Positions 44,721 to 53,658 of a DNA stretch of 64,000 bases are shown here, one piece after another; the first letter of the stretch is position 1, and every line of letters starts with the position of its first letter. The position numbers and the translations under genes are program-made. The stretch is from Nocardia carnea (lineage in GTDB: Bacteria; Actinomycetota; Actinomycetes; Mycobacteriales; Mycobacteriaceae): contig NZ_JARWPM010000236.1 of the NCBI RefSeq assembly GCF_029869215.1, positions 1 to 64,000 on the forward strand, written 5' to 3'. Below the pieces are notes generated by a model that did not search any database, was not told the origin of the DNA, and was given only the letters and a program-made list of their open reading frames with translations.

Positions 44721-45650
44721 TCAGCGGCCCCGGTTCGCTGCGTGGGCACCCGCGATCCGGCCGAACACGATCGCATCAGCGATATGGAAACCGCCGTCTT
44801 TTGCCCAGCTGTAGGTCGAGCTCACGGTGCCGGCCGCATAGAGACCGTCGATCGCTGCGCCCGACCGGGACAACACTCGCGCGTGCTGGTCGCGGCGCGG
44901 GCCGCCATTGGTCCACGCCAGGACGGGTGCACTCTGATAGGCGTAGAACGGGGGCGCGGTGACCGGGGTGAGAGTCGCCGGGGTACGGCCGAAGAGATCG
45001 TCCCGTCCTGCAGAGCAGGCGCGGTTGTACTGTTCGACCGTGGCGGTCAGGGTGGTCGGGTCCACGCCGATACGGCCGGCCAGTTCCGCGAGGGTATCGG
45101 CGCGATGAATCCACCCGGCGGCGATCTCCGCACTGTTGTCCGCACTCCACTGGTACCCGTCCATCAGCACGTGCCAGCCGACGGCCATGACCTCCGCGTT
45201 CGGGCTGATCGGGCCGGCGGCCCTCGTCCGCTCGTCGAAGACGACATGCATCGGCTGCTTGGGGTGCAACTCGTAGCGGCCGTCGATCAGGGCTTGACCG
45301 TGACCGCTGGGGACACATTCGTCGACGAACCGGCGGCCGTTCTCGTCGACCCAGATATATCCGCGGGAGTACACGAACATGGCGAAGAATCCGTGTCTCG
45401 ATCCCGGCCGGGCGATTCCGTTGACCGTCATCATATTGTCCATATGCCACAGGTCTGCGCCCACTTGCTCGGCCATGCGCAATCCGTCGCCGGTCGCGGC
45501 GGTGCTGCCCCATACTGGTACGTCGTGTAACCCGAGATGGGTGCGCACGAGTTCCGGATCCCCTTCGAAACCACCGGTCGCCAGGACGACGCCGCCACGT
45601 GCCGTGATCCGCCGGCCGGCGGCGGTGACCACGCCGGTCACCGCACCCGT
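44721..45650 (-). pseudogene. FAD-dependent dehydrogenase (fumarate reductase/KstD-like), 5'-truncated
   Basis: About 306 residues of the C-terminal part of a flavoprotein of the succinate dehydrogenase/fumarate reductase/3-ketosteroid dehydrogenase superfamily: GGVVLATGGFEGDPELVRTH, GYIWVDENGRRFVDEC, and near the end LYAAGTVSSTYSWAKDGGFH then IADAIVFGRIAGAHA (the FAD-cap). The N-terminal ~180-200 residues with the FAD-binding GxGxxG motif are missing; the frame runs directly into an IS110 fragment. Insertion and deletion by the IS element probably destroyed the gene. Confidence 0.8.
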
Positions 45651-45919
45651 GGGATGACATGTAGAGCGTAGTTGAGCTGACGGTCGCCGGCGCGGGAGAG
45701 CCGGTGGCGGCGAGCGTCTCCGGAGGACACTTCGATCGGGGCGACACCGCCATAGGAGACGAACGCGGCGGCGGATAGGAACCGGCGGATGTCGCTGGTG
45801 TGTGCGAGGATCTTCGCGGCTACCACGGTGCCGACGCCATGGATGGTGGTGAGGTGGATGCGTGATTCGGTGACGACGGCGTTGAGTGACTCGGTCGCCA
45901 GGTCGATGCGGCTATCGAG
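45651..45919 (-). mobile_element. IS110-family transposase remnant
   Basis: About 90 residues of the C-terminal part of an IS110-type (DEDD) transposase: LDSRIDLATESLNAVVTESR, THGVGTVVAAKILAHT-like helix-hairpin-helix (IHGVGTVVAAKILAHTSDIR), FVSYGGVAPIEVSSGDARRH and RLSRAGDRQLNYALHV. The N-terminal catalytic DEDD part is absent. It abuts the truncated flavoprotein gene on one side and an IS3 piece on the other. Confidence 0.85.
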
Positions 45920-45989
45920 CTAGCGAAGTTCGCCGATGTTCACGCCCAGACCGCAGGGCGGCGGGACCGCGCCGGTGGACGAACGCGCA

Positions 45990-46277
45990 GTGTTCACCCC
46001 GAAAGAGTTCCGCGACGACGTTGTCCGGGTCGCTCGCAACCGAGAACCCGGCCAACAGCTCAAGCAGATCGCCGCCGACTTCGGGATCAGCGAGTCCTGC
46101 CTGGCCAACTGGACCAAGCAGGCCGATGTCGAGGACGGCATCAAATCCGGAACCACTACGACCGAGAACGCCGAACTACGCGAAACGCGGAAACGGATCC
46201 GATTGCTCGAGCAGGAGAACGAGGTGCTTCGCCGGGCTGCGGCGTATTTGTCGCAGGCGAACCTGCCGGGAAAATGA
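45990..46277 (+). CDS. IS3-family transposase OrfA (helix-turn-helix subunit)
   Basis: A 95-residue protein from GTG 45990 (the open frame reaches back to 45936). VFTPKEFRDDVVRVARNREP and LKQIAADFGISESCLANWTK form the Transposase_8 helix-turn-helix, and RKRIRLLEQENEVLRRAAAY is the leucine-zipper end. In IS3 elements it binds the element ends and fuses with OrfB by -1 frameshift. It overlaps OrfB by four bases (ATGA). OrfB is cut short, so the element is dead. Confidence 0.88.
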   Translation: MFTPKEFRDDVVRVARNREPGQQLKQIAADFGISESCLANWTKQADVEDGIKSGTTTTENAELRETRKRIRLLEQENEVLRRAAAYLSQANLPGK

Positions 46278-46654
46278 TCTACCCGCTCGTCCGTGAGCTG
46301 GCCGCCGACGGGATCCGCGTCGCGGTGACGTGCAGGGTCCTCGAAATCGCGCGCCAACCGTACTACCGATGGCTCGTCGACCCGATCACCGACGCCGAAC
46401 TCGAGCAGGCATACCGGGCAAACGCCTTTTTCGATGCGTACCGCGACGACCCCGAATTCGGGTACCGGTTCCTCGCCGACGAGGCCGCTGACGCGAGCCA
46501 GCCGATGGCCACGCGGACCGCGTGGCGGATCTGCTCGGCCAACAAATGGTGGAGCAGTTTCGGCAAGAAGCACGACACCAAGGACCGCCGATCGGACGAC
46601 GACCTCGTCGAACGGAGGTTCATCGCAGAGGCGCCGAATCTGGCGAGTGTCTGA
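46274..46654 (+). pseudogene. IS3-family OrfB, truncated before the DDE domain
   Basis: 126 residues: IRVAVTCRVLEIARQPYYRW near residue 15, DDPEFGYRFLADEA near 54, and RTAWRICSANKWWSSF. These are the N-terminal HTH_21-type segments of IS3 OrfB. The reading ends at IAEAPNLASV, just where APNQLW and the DDE integrase core normally begin. About two-thirds of the protein is missing and no right inverted repeat is evident by 46740. Confidence 0.85.
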
Positions 46655-46786
46655 TCAGCGGCGGATCTCGATGATCAAGGGAGAGAAGCCAGCGACATGG
46701 CTGCTGACGCTTACGACGCTGGACCGCACCACAATCCTTGCGGTGCCGTAACGCACATCAACCGACCCCCTGAAGGTGCCCGCGTG

Positions 46787-47260
46787 CTATGGCGAGTGTC
46801 CCTGCTCACCGGCGCCGCTGCCCGCATTGCCTGAATTCTCGCCTGGCGTCCGGTCCAGAAGTGCGTCGAAAAGATCGTCCAGGAGCATCAGTGTCCGACG
46901 TGCCGCTTCGTCACTGCCCAGATCGTCGGCGAGAATGCCGGCCAAGGAAGGCATGCGGCGCGGAGTGGCGCTCTGCAACATCGGGGATGGGCCGATGACC
47001 GTACGCCTGCGGTCCGATTCATCGGTACTTGTCACGAGCAGACCCCGCTCGACCAGGCTCGCGATGCATTTGGACACATAGCTCTGTGCATAACCGGTGC
47101 GGGCAACAACATCGCCGACCGTGCTGTTCGGGTAAAACATCACGTCACTGATGATCAATCCCTCTGCGGGACTCGGTCGTACGTCCTCTGGTTCGAGTTG
47201 CACCTGCCGGGAAAGCTCGACCAATCGTCGCCCCAGGCGGTGCAATCGTTGCCGGTCCAC
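46787..47260 (-). CDS. MarR-family transcriptional regulator
   Basis: About 157 residues from GTG 47260 (an in-frame ATG at 47302 is possible; neither has a clear ribosome site). Winged-helix features: AEGLIISDVMFYPNSTVGDV, VARTGYAQSYVSKCIASLVE and the wing STDESDRRRTVIGPSP. It is divergent from the lipoprotein gene at 47324, only 63 bases away, with an AT-richer stretch (TAATCTATCACTAGAGATG) between them that may hold its operator. It likely controls that gene. Confidence 0.8.
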   Translation of the reverse strand: MDRQRLHRLGRRLVELSRQVQLEPEDVRPSPAEGLIISDVMFYPNSTVGDVVARTGYAQSYVSKCIASLVERGLLVTSTDESDRRRTVIGPSPMLQSATPRRMPSLAGILADDLGSDEAARRTLMLLDDLFDALLDRTPGENSGNAGSGAGEQGHSP

Positions 47261-47323
47261 GGCTGTTAATCTATCACTAGAGATGTATCTATGGGGATGC
47301 ATTTGGCTTTGGAGGACATCGGC

Positions 47324-49210
47324 ATGCGATCGACGCGTACAGCCGGCGCCGGCATCGGTGCGTTGCTGCTGACGGTAGCCCTGCTGGTCGGCTGCTCTGC
47401 CGGTACAACCGATCCCGCACCGACTGGGCAGGCGTCGGTTGGTGAACCGGTCTCGATCCGCGAATTGCCGCTGCCACCCACCGCCCCGTCGGACCGAGCC
47501 GGTTCGTGTGCGCATCCCACCGGCTGCATCGATGGCGGAGACCGCGGTATCGCGGAAGGGCCCAGCTACACCTGGGATGCCGAGCATGTCTTGCTGCCGA
47601 TTCGCTATTCCGGTGCGCCCGCCGCTCCGGACCCTCGCCACGTCTTCAGCGGGGACCAGGTCATCGTGATCAAGACTGATGGGACCACGTTCGCCAACGG
47701 CGAAGCGTGGCGATGCCTCACGTGCGGCGTCACCGATGCCGCCCGCGCCAACCGGCAGCAGCCCGGATCTTCCGGCGCCGGTGAGATCCTCGTCGACCAT
47801 CCACAGGCGTTCCGTGACGGAACGCGCATGCTCATCGGTACCAACGTCTTCGACTGCGGGACGCACCGCTTGGTGGATACGTGTACGCCGGACAAGGCCA
47901 CGATCTACCCCATCGCGCCGCACCGGCCGGGATCGATCATGCGTGAACTCCGGCTGCATCCGGACGACAGGCATCTGGGGTTCAGTGAACCGAGTCTGAT
48001 CAACGGGGTTTTCGTCGACCAGTTCGCGGTGGTGAGCGGGCTCACCTTCAACCGAGCGGCCGCACGCTACGAACTGACCGAGGTCACCTATCTCCTCCCG
48101 AACGCGTCCGAGTCCCAGGGATTGATCGAGCCGGTCCCCGGGGAACCCACCCGGCTGCGCAGGAACGAGCCCACGGCGATGATCGGAGAGTTCCGCGGCT
48201 TCACCCACGACGGGAAGTCGGCGCTGGGTATCGGAACCTATGACTCGTGGAACTTCGACCTGTTCGTCACCGACCTGAAAACCGCTGGTTCTCGACGAGT
48301 TTCCTTGGATCCCGCCTACACCGACCCGTCGAAGACCTCGCCCGACGACGACTGGATCGTGTACATGGACGGCCGTGTCAGTGATCGCCTGCACTTTGCC
48401 GGTGCACTACCGGGTGTACCGCCGATCGTCGATCTGGTGAACACCGGAGCAGTCCAGTTCTTCTACAACAACGGCCACCGCCGCTTCTTTCAGCCGTATA
48501 TCGCACGAATCGATGACCCGGGCAACACTCGACAGCTCAACGCGTGCGACGATCCGACACCGGGGAGCGGCAGCGTGTGCGACCCGCTGTGGAACGGTCG
48601 CGCTGATCCGGCCTGGTCTCCGGATGGAACGGCTATCGTCTACTGGCAGGCCATGGCAGTGCCGCCGGCATGCGGCCCGGGCCAATCCACCGCACCCAGC
48701 TGTCCGACGTCCGCCGAACCCGGCGGCCGCGCAACCCGGCTCATGATCGCCGAACTGACCGATCGACAACCACACGAACCCCCGCCGGTCGAGCCGTTCG
48801 ATATGGACCTCCCCTGGGCAACCCGGGCGGAACCCGGGCAGCCGCTACCCACCCGCCCGCACCTACCTGCGGGCACCTATACGCTCGATGGCGACGTATC
48901 CGGCAAAGCCACGGTGGTGGTCACCGAAAATGCCGAAGGCACCGCGATTTCACGAATCGTTGTCGACTACGACGACTACTCGATCGACGGAGACAACGTC
49001 GTAAACGGTACGGAGTCGGCTACCTCGGCGCCCTACACCTGGCATTCCGACGTGACGCTCAGCGGAACGCACAGCGGATCGAGGTCCACCGGGCGGGATG
49101 GTTTCGTGGTGACACCGCCGAGCAAATCCGGTGAGCGCGCCACCCTTACCGGCGAGTTGATCACGGTTATCGACGGTCGGACCTACACTTCTCCCCGCAC
49201 CGGGGAATGA
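47324..49210 (+). CDS. Secreted lipoprotein with WD40-like/TolB-type propeller
   Basis: A 628-residue protein. ATG 47324 is chosen because GGAGGA lies seven bases upstream and the signal peptide then starts correctly (AGIGALLLTVALLVGC, lipobox LVGC). Propeller-type repeats: HPDDRHLGFSEPSLINGVFV, GEFRGFTHDGKSALGIGTYD, SPDDDWIVYMDGRVSDRLHF and DPAWSPDGTAIVYWQAMAVP. Paired cysteines are frequent, fitting an exported, disulfide-bonded protein. A C-terminal beta domain with DYDDYSIDGDNVVNGTESAT follows. Anchored outside the membrane; function unknown, perhaps binding or hydrolysing a glycan or other ligand. A MarR gene is divergent. Confidence 0.8.
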   Translation: MRSTRTAGAGIGALLLTVALLVGCSAGTTDPAPTGQASVGEPVSIRELPLPPTAPSDRAGSCAHPTGCIDGGDRGIAEGPSYTWDAEHVLLPIRYSGAPAAPDPRHVFSGDQVIVIKTDGTTFANGEAWRCLTCGVTDAARANRQQPGSSGAGEILVDHPQAFRDGTRMLIGTNVFDCGTHRLVDTCTPDKATIYPIAPHRPGSIMRELRLHPDDRHLGFSEPSLINGVFVDQFAVVSGLTFNRAAARYELTEVTYLLPNASESQGLIEPVPGEPTRLRRNEPTAMIGEFRGFTHDGKSALGIGTYDSWNFDLFVTDLKTAGSRRVSLDPAYTDPSKTSPDDDWIVYMDGRVSDRLHFAGALPGVPPIVDLVNTGAVQFFYNNGHRRFFQPYIARIDDPGNTRQLNACDDPTPGSGSVCDPLWNGRADPAWSPDGTAIVYWQAMAVPPACGPGQSTAPSCPTSAEPGGRATRLMIAELTDRQPHEPPPVEPFDMDLPWATRAEPGQPLPTRPHLPAGTYTLDGDVSGKATVVVTENAEGTAISRIVVDYDDYSIDGDNVVNGTESATSAPYTWHSDVTLSGTHSGSRSTGRDGFVVTPPSKSGERATLTGELITVIDGRTYTSPRTGE

Positions 49211-49305
49211 CTCCCGTTCAACAGTCCGGACTCTGAACCAACCCCGGCGCCACGCTCGAACTCGGCGGACCGCAGACCTGCTTCACTACCCAAGCTACTG
49301 GGCCT

Positions 49306-49419
49306 GTGCGGATCCACAATCCGGCGACCGAATATCCGGAACTCTTCGGTGAACTCGCCGAGAAGTGGTGTCGGGCGGCGTGGGTAAACACTGTCTTCCC
49401 GCTCACCGATCGTTACGAC
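49306..49419 (+). pseudogene. Arylsulfatase C-terminal remnant
   Basis: Thirty-eight residues read VRIHNPATEYPELFGELAEK then WCRAAWVNTVFPLTDRYD. This matches the usual last segment of actinobacterial arylsulfatases (DLAaeyPEkLaELvelW...nVlPLddR pattern). Nothing of the sulfatase core is present upstream, where the lipoprotein gene ends. The rest of the 49211-49513 gap shows no gene. Confidence 0.5.
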
Positions 49420-49513
49420 CCCGGCATGCGTCCCGGCCGTGGCCGTCGGCAGGGGCCGCGCACACCTGCCGAAAGTATCGCTCGACGAACCTGGTAATAA
49501 CCTATCCTGAAAC

Positions 49514-49551
49514 GAGAATCCCACTCTACTATTAGCTAGAGCGGGACTCTC
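49514..49551. promoter_or_regulatory. Double TetR-type operator upstream of the MFS exporter
   Basis: Two 15-base units whose starts are 23 bases apart: GAGAAT-CCC-ACTCTA (49514-49528) and TAGAGC-GGG-ACTCTC (49537-49551). The whole is also a 13-of-15 inverted repeat. The same two-unit layout with the same 23-base phasing lies at 54978-55015 before the P450 gene. The TetR gene at 51361 is the likely ligand. Confidence 0.65.
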
Positions 49552-49648
49552 GCTATGGCGTGTGGCCCGTCCTGACCCGGTGGCTCGGCGTCGTGCAGCG
49601 ATGCGACGGATCCGCCGGGCACCCATATCGGGCTATTGGAGAGTTCCC

Positions 49649-51265
49649 ATGTCAACCATCGAATCCGACCCGGCACGCGACGACACAGGTAGACCCGACG
49701 CCGGCCGCATGGACGGCGCGTCCCGGCTACGCATCGGTGCCGTCCTGGCCGTGATCATCCTGTACACCGAGGTCGGTCCGCTGCAGTACACGATGGTGGT
49801 CGCGGCACTGCAACCGATGACCGCCACGTTCGACGACGTCGGCGGGAATATCACCTGGGCGCTGATCATCCTCGGACTGGTGGGTGTGGCCGCGAACCCG
49901 TTGCTGGGCAAGGCCAGCGATATCTGGGGCAAGAAGAAGATCATGCTGGTGTGCGGGATGATGTTCCTGCTCGGCAGTGTGATCTGTGCGCTCACCAGCA
50001 ACTGGACCGTATTCCTGATCGGGCGCGGACTGTCGGCGTTCGCGCTCGCCACCCAGGTCATTGCCTTCGGATTGGTCCGTGACCTGCTGCCGCGCAAATA
50101 TGTGCCGATCGGTCTCGCCCTGATCGGCACCGGTGTCGGTTTCACCGGTGTCGTGGGTCCGCTGGTGGGTGGAGTCTTCGTCGACAGCTTCGGCTGGCGG
50201 GCGTTGTTCTGGTTCATGGCGGTCTTCGTGCTCGTCCTGACGCCGCTGCTGCTGGTAGTGGTTCCGGAATCTCCGGTACGGGTGCCCGACCGAGTCGATC
50301 CCTACGGTGTGGTGCTGCTGGCGGCCGGCGCGGTACTCACCCTGCTCTACCTGAACAACGGTCAGCATTGGGGCTGGACCAGCCCGAGCGGTTTGGCGTG
50401 GCTGATAACGGGCCTGGCCTTGCTGATGTTGTTTTTCATCGTCGAGACACGTGTCCGGAGACCGATCATCGATATGAAACTGCTGCTCGACCCGAAGCTG
50501 GGTCTCGTCTTGTTGATGGCGGTATTCAGCATCGGCATCACGGCTGTTCAGCCGATGGCGCTCGGGTACATGACCCAGTCGCCGAATGAAGAAGGACTGC
50601 GGCAGGGCATGGTCGACGGTGTCATCGATCGTGCGCAGGCGAACGGTACGGATCTGCCGCCCACAGCGGTCGAGGTCACCTTCGATCCGGGCTACAGCTA
50701 CGGGGACGGGTTCGGCCTGCTGGAGTATGCCTTGCATATCGGCATCTGGGCCAGCCTGATCGGCATGATCGTCGGTCCGTTCGCCGGGGTGCTGACGCGG
50801 CGGGTCGGTGCCCGCATCCCGGCGATCATCGCCCTCACCCTGCTGGCGGTCTCCGGTATCGGATTTGTCGTCGCGGACTACAGTTGGGTGACATACCTCG
50901 TTCTGTATGTGATTGCGGGCGTTGCCTTCGGGTTTCTCTGGGCGGCCCTGCCCAATCTTGTCGTGGAGGCCGTCCCGCCCGAGCAGCAGGGCATCAGCTC
51001 CGGCATGCTCGGAGTGACGCTGGCCCTCGGTAGCGGGGTAGCCATGGCGATCACCACCGCGCTGCTGAACCACAATCCGGTTGTCGCACATATCGAGGTC
51101 GCGGGGGAGTCGTCGACGCAGGTGGTACCGCAGGTGTTCGCCGACAGCGGCTATACCCAGAGCTTCTGGGTTGTCCTCGGGACCACCGTGATCGCGCTGA
51201 TCATCGCGGTCCTCATGCGGCACGGTCGCAAGCCGGCCACCGGCGGTGCGCACTCCTCTGTGTAG
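49649..51265 (+). CDS. MFS exporter (EmrB/QacA, DHA2 type)
   Basis: A 538-residue membrane protein; ATG 49649 follows TTGGAGAG. Features: GKASDIWGKKKIMLVCGMMF near residue 90 (motif A), ALIGTGVGFTGVVGPLVGGV near 157 (antiporter motif C), PESPVRVPDRVDPYG near 208, and about 14 helices. A hydrophilic insert near 310-350 (EEGLRQGMVDGVIDRAQANG) is unusual and probably extracellular. It likely exports a toxic or hydrophobic compound with protons. It converges on a TetR gene and carries a putative double TetR operator in its promoter. Confidence 0.9.
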   Translation: MSTIESDPARDDTGRPDAGRMDGASRLRIGAVLAVIILYTEVGPLQYTMVVAALQPMTATFDDVGGNITWALIILGLVGVAANPLLGKASDIWGKKKIMLVCGMMFLLGSVICALTSNWTVFLIGRGLSAFALATQVIAFGLVRDLLPRKYVPIGLALIGTGVGFTGVVGPLVGGVFVDSFGWRALFWFMAVFVLVLTPLLLVVVPESPVRVPDRVDPYGVVLLAAGAVLTLLYLNNGQHWGWTSPSGLAWLITGLALLMLFFIVETRVRRPIIDMKLLLDPKLGLVLLMAVFSIGITAVQPMALGYMTQSPNEEGLRQGMVDGVIDRAQANGTDLPPTAVEVTFDPGYSYGDGFGLLEYALHIGIWASLIGMIVGPFAGVLTRRVGARIPAIIALTLLAVSGIGFVVADYSWVTYLVLYVIAGVAFGFLWAALPNLVVEAVPPEQQGISSGMLGVTLALGSGVAMAITTALLNHNPVVAHIEVAGESSTQVVPQVFADSGYTQSFWVVLGTTVIALIIAVLMRHGRKPATGGAHSSV

Positions 51266-51270
51266 GAGGG

Positions 51271-51318
51271 ACACGGTGGGTGGGGTGCTGTCCTCCGCGG
51301 CGCCTCACCCACCTGTGT
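51271..51318. terminator. Bidirectional terminator between MFS and TetR genes
   Basis: GGTGGGTGGGGTGC (51275-51288) pairs with GCGCCTCACCCACC (51300-51313), 12 of 14 positions, extended by ACAC/GTGT outside. It lies between convergent stops. Confidence 0.7.
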
Positions 51319-51360
51319 CGCCGCTCCGGAAGTCGTGAGCCGCCGGGCCGATACACCCGC

Positions 51361-52065
51361 TTACTTTTCGGGGACTGGACCGCCGAAAGCGGTCAGGCAG
51401 AATGCCCACACCTGCTCGGCGATATCGTCGATATCGGCGGGTGCGGGAGCGAACGCGTAATGGTGGAATACGGCTGTGACCAGTTGCAGCGCCAGCCAGG
51501 CATCGGTCGCCGGATCGGCGGGACGCAGCAGACCGGCTTCCGCGGCGGCCCGCAACTCCTGCTCGACAAGGTCGACAAAGGGCCGGTTGGCCTGCGCTAT
51601 TTCCATCGGAAAGAGTTGGTACAGCCGCCAGTGCTCGGCAGTGATGAATCGCGACCCGACCAGACCGCCGCCCTCGCCCCGCAGCGAACGCAGTATCTCC
51701 AAGAGGTAGAAGCGCAGCCGTGCCACCGGATCGGGTAGCTCGCGTGCGGCGGCCGCTACCTCGGTTGCCCGTTGGCCGACGACATCCTCGAACACGGCCA
51801 GCAGTAACTGGTCCTTGCCGGAGAAGTGCCGGTAGAAGGTCTGCAGGGCAATACCTGCTTCCTTGGACAACTCCTGCGTGGTGAGTGTTGCCCCTTCGGT
51901 CTGTAACAGTCGCCGTGCCGCCGCGACTATCGATCGGGCCTGCTCCCGGCTGCGGGCCCGCGACCGCTGCACCGAGCGGGAGCGTTCCGCGGCCCGATCC
52001 GCCCAGGACGCGGTGGCCGCGGCGTCGTCGGTGGACTCACCGGCAGGATGGTTCTGTGTGGGCAC
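51361..52065 (-). CDS. TetR-family transcriptional regulator
   Basis: A 234-residue protein. GTG 52065 with AGAGGA eight bases before it is preferred to the ATG at 52122. A charged N-terminal arm precedes the HTH (ARSIVAAARRLLQTEGATLT, then TQELSKEAGIALQTFYRHFS, residues ~55-95). The helical ligand domain ends HHYAFAPAPADIDDIAEQVW, AFCLTAFGGPVPEK. It probably represses the convergent MFS gene and, from operator similarity, the P450 at 54933. A copy of its C terminus survives upstream of the phosphotransferase gene. Confidence 0.88.
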   Translation of the reverse strand: MPTQNHPAGESTDDAAATASWADRAAERSRSVQRSRARSREQARSIVAAARRLLQTEGATLTTQELSKEAGIALQTFYRHFSGKDQLLLAVFEDVVGQRATEVAAAARELPDPVARLRFYLLEILRSLRGEGGGLVGSRFITAEHWRLYQLFPMEIAQANRPFVDLVEQELRAAAEAGLLRPADPATDAWLALQLVTAVFHHYAFAPAPADIDDIAEQVWAFCLTAFGGPVPEK

Positions 52066-52423
52066 GGCAGTGTCCTCTCGCGTCGGGCTGTTAGGACGAC
52101 GGTAGTACTGTGGCGGGTTCACACTCGGCCGACCCGTTTCATGCCCGTGCTGTCTCCCGTTGCCCAGCCGGCGCGCACGGCAGTCCGACGTCGGCCCTAT
52201 GCCGCGCCGTGCCGCCTGGACGTTGAATACGGCGTCGACCGCGGGCAGTGTAGTGATGGTTTCTCACTCGTGATTGCCCCATGTGGTCGAGATCAGCTAC
52301 GAACGGGGGGAGTGGACCGCGGTACCCGTTGCGACGACACTCGGATGCCGTCCACCCAGCGTGGGGAGTGCCGGTGGATCGGGGTACTACTGCCTCGTCA
52401 GCGGATGCGGCTATTCTTCGCGC
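52066..52423. other. Gap between TetR and phosphotransferase genes
   Basis: About 358 bases. I see no coding frame with recognisable protein features, no strong hairpin and no repeat matching the operators found elsewhere. It must hold the TetR promoter (reading leftward). Confidence 0.4.
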
Positions 52424-53497
52424 TCATCGAACATCTTGTGCGGCTGTGATTTCCGCGAGTTCACACGCCTGACGCAGATAGCCGAAGTGGCGAGCGCCGC
52501 CCGAGTCGGCGGGCAGTTGCATGGTGCGTCGGCTGCGCAGGCTCAGCAGGCCGGCCTTCACCCGCGCGAATACCTCGTGCCAATGCAGGTGGTCGATCGA
52601 GTGGCCGGTGTGCTCCTGCCACAGTGCGATCGTCTCCGCGCGGGTGCCGAGTCCGGCGAGCCGGGGCACACCCTGGCCGGCCGACAGTGATTCGTCGAAC
52701 AGTAGCCACCAGGCGAGGTCGGCTACGGGTCCGGCCAGCGACGCCTGCTCCCAGTCCATCACCCCGACTACGCGGAAATCGTCGTCGAACATCATATTGC
52801 CGATACGAGCGTCGCCCCAGGACACCCCTGGCGGGGACATCGGCGGCCGATGCTCGTTCAGCCAATCGAGCAGCGTTCGCACGATTTCGGGAATCTCGTT
52901 GCCGAAGGCCCAGTCGGCGTAGCGGGTCCAATACACAAGGTGCTGTGCGATACCGGGTGCGCCGTGCTCGGGCCGGTCGAAGAACGACACGGTTTCCATC
53001 GGTAATCGGTGGATTGCGGTGAGCTGGCGCATCGCGCTCTCCCACAGTGTTCTCCGCTCCGCAGGCGTTGCCTCGGCGAGCCAGCCGGAGGAATTGTACG
53101 GCGGCATGCTCACCGGTACGCGACCGTACATACGCCGCATGACGTAGAAGGGCCGGCCGAGCACGGCGGCATCGCCCTCGAACCACAATGCCTGCGGCAC
53201 TCGCACTTCCGGATGCCGGGCGAGAGCGATGAGGACGTCGTACTGCATGTGGAACTTCGGTTCGAAGAACACCTGATGTTCCGGCGCCGGTGCGATACGA
53301 ACGACGAGGTCGTCCACGCGCTGTCCGGCGCGGACCGTGACCAGGATGGTTTCATTCGAAAAGCCCGCGCCGCGAGGGTAATCGGGCGGGTCGACGTCGA
53401 CCGACGCAACGCCGAGCCGATCGGCCAGCCAGGGTCGCAGCGCGGCTACCAAAGCGTCGAGATCTCGGCCTTTGGAAAACAGGGGCGCATTCTCCAT
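52424..53497 (-). CDS. Aminoglycoside phosphotransferase/ACAD10-like kinase-fold protein
   Basis: A 357-residue protein kinase-like enzyme; ATG 53497 follows GGGACAGCA. Motifs: GAGFSNETILVTVRAG near residue 45 (Gly loop), VVRIAP near 66 (the lysine position reads Arg), RPFYVMRRMYGRVP near 115, the catalytic loop VSWGDARIGNMMFDDDF near 238 and VVGVMDWEQASLAGPVADLA near 256 (metal Asp). This sub-branch, near ACAD10/11 N domains and FadE36-type genes, often sits in lipid or steroid catabolic clusters and phosphorylates hydroxyacyl compounds rather than antibiotics. It follows the P450 on the same strand, so a hydroxylated substrate is plausible. Confidence 0.85.
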   Translation of the reverse strand: MENAPLFSKGRDLDALVAALRPWLADRLGVASVDVDPPDYPRGAGFSNETILVTVRAGQRVDDLVVRIAPAPEHQVFFEPKFHMQYDVLIALARHPEVRVPQALWFEGDAAVLGRPFYVMRRMYGRVPVSMPPYNSSGWLAEATPAERRTLWESAMRQLTAIHRLPMETVSFFDRPEHGAPGIAQHLVYWTRYADWAFGNEIPEIVRTLLDWLNEHRPPMSPPGVSWGDARIGNMMFDDDFRVVGVMDWEQASLAGPVADLAWWLLFDESLSAGQGVPRLAGLGTRAETIALWQEHTGHSIDHLHWHEVFARVKAGLLSLRSRRTMQLPADSGGARHFGYLRQACELAEITAAQDVR

Positions 53498-53512
53498 TGC
53501 TGTCCCGTTACC

Positions 53513-53608
53513 TTTCGATGAAGGGCCGCCGAATGCGGCCCGCCGGAATGACCACAGTTGTGCGGCAACATCGTCGGCATCCGCGGATGCCCACGTGAAC
53601 GCGTGGTG
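53513..53608 (-). pseudogene. TetR C-terminal remnant in frame with the phosphotransferase gene
   Basis: Read leftward from 53608: HHAFTWASADADDVAAQLWS then FRRAAFGGPSSK. This matches the end of the TetR protein encoded at 51361 (HHYAFAPAPADIDDIAEQVW, AFCLTAFGGPVPEK). The original stop is lost and the frame runs on through GNGTA into the ATG of the phosphotransferase gene. It is a leftover of a duplicated regulator gene. Confidence 0.7.
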
Positions 53609-53658
53609 CGGCAGGCCGCCGACAGTGCACCCATTCTTTCTGTCGTGGGAGCGTCTGC

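Noticed and set aside
49727-51274. 515-codon minus-strand frame opposite the MFS exporter
   Set aside because: Rich in Gln/His/Arg as expected from antisense of a membrane protein gene; the plus strand has full MFS motifs.
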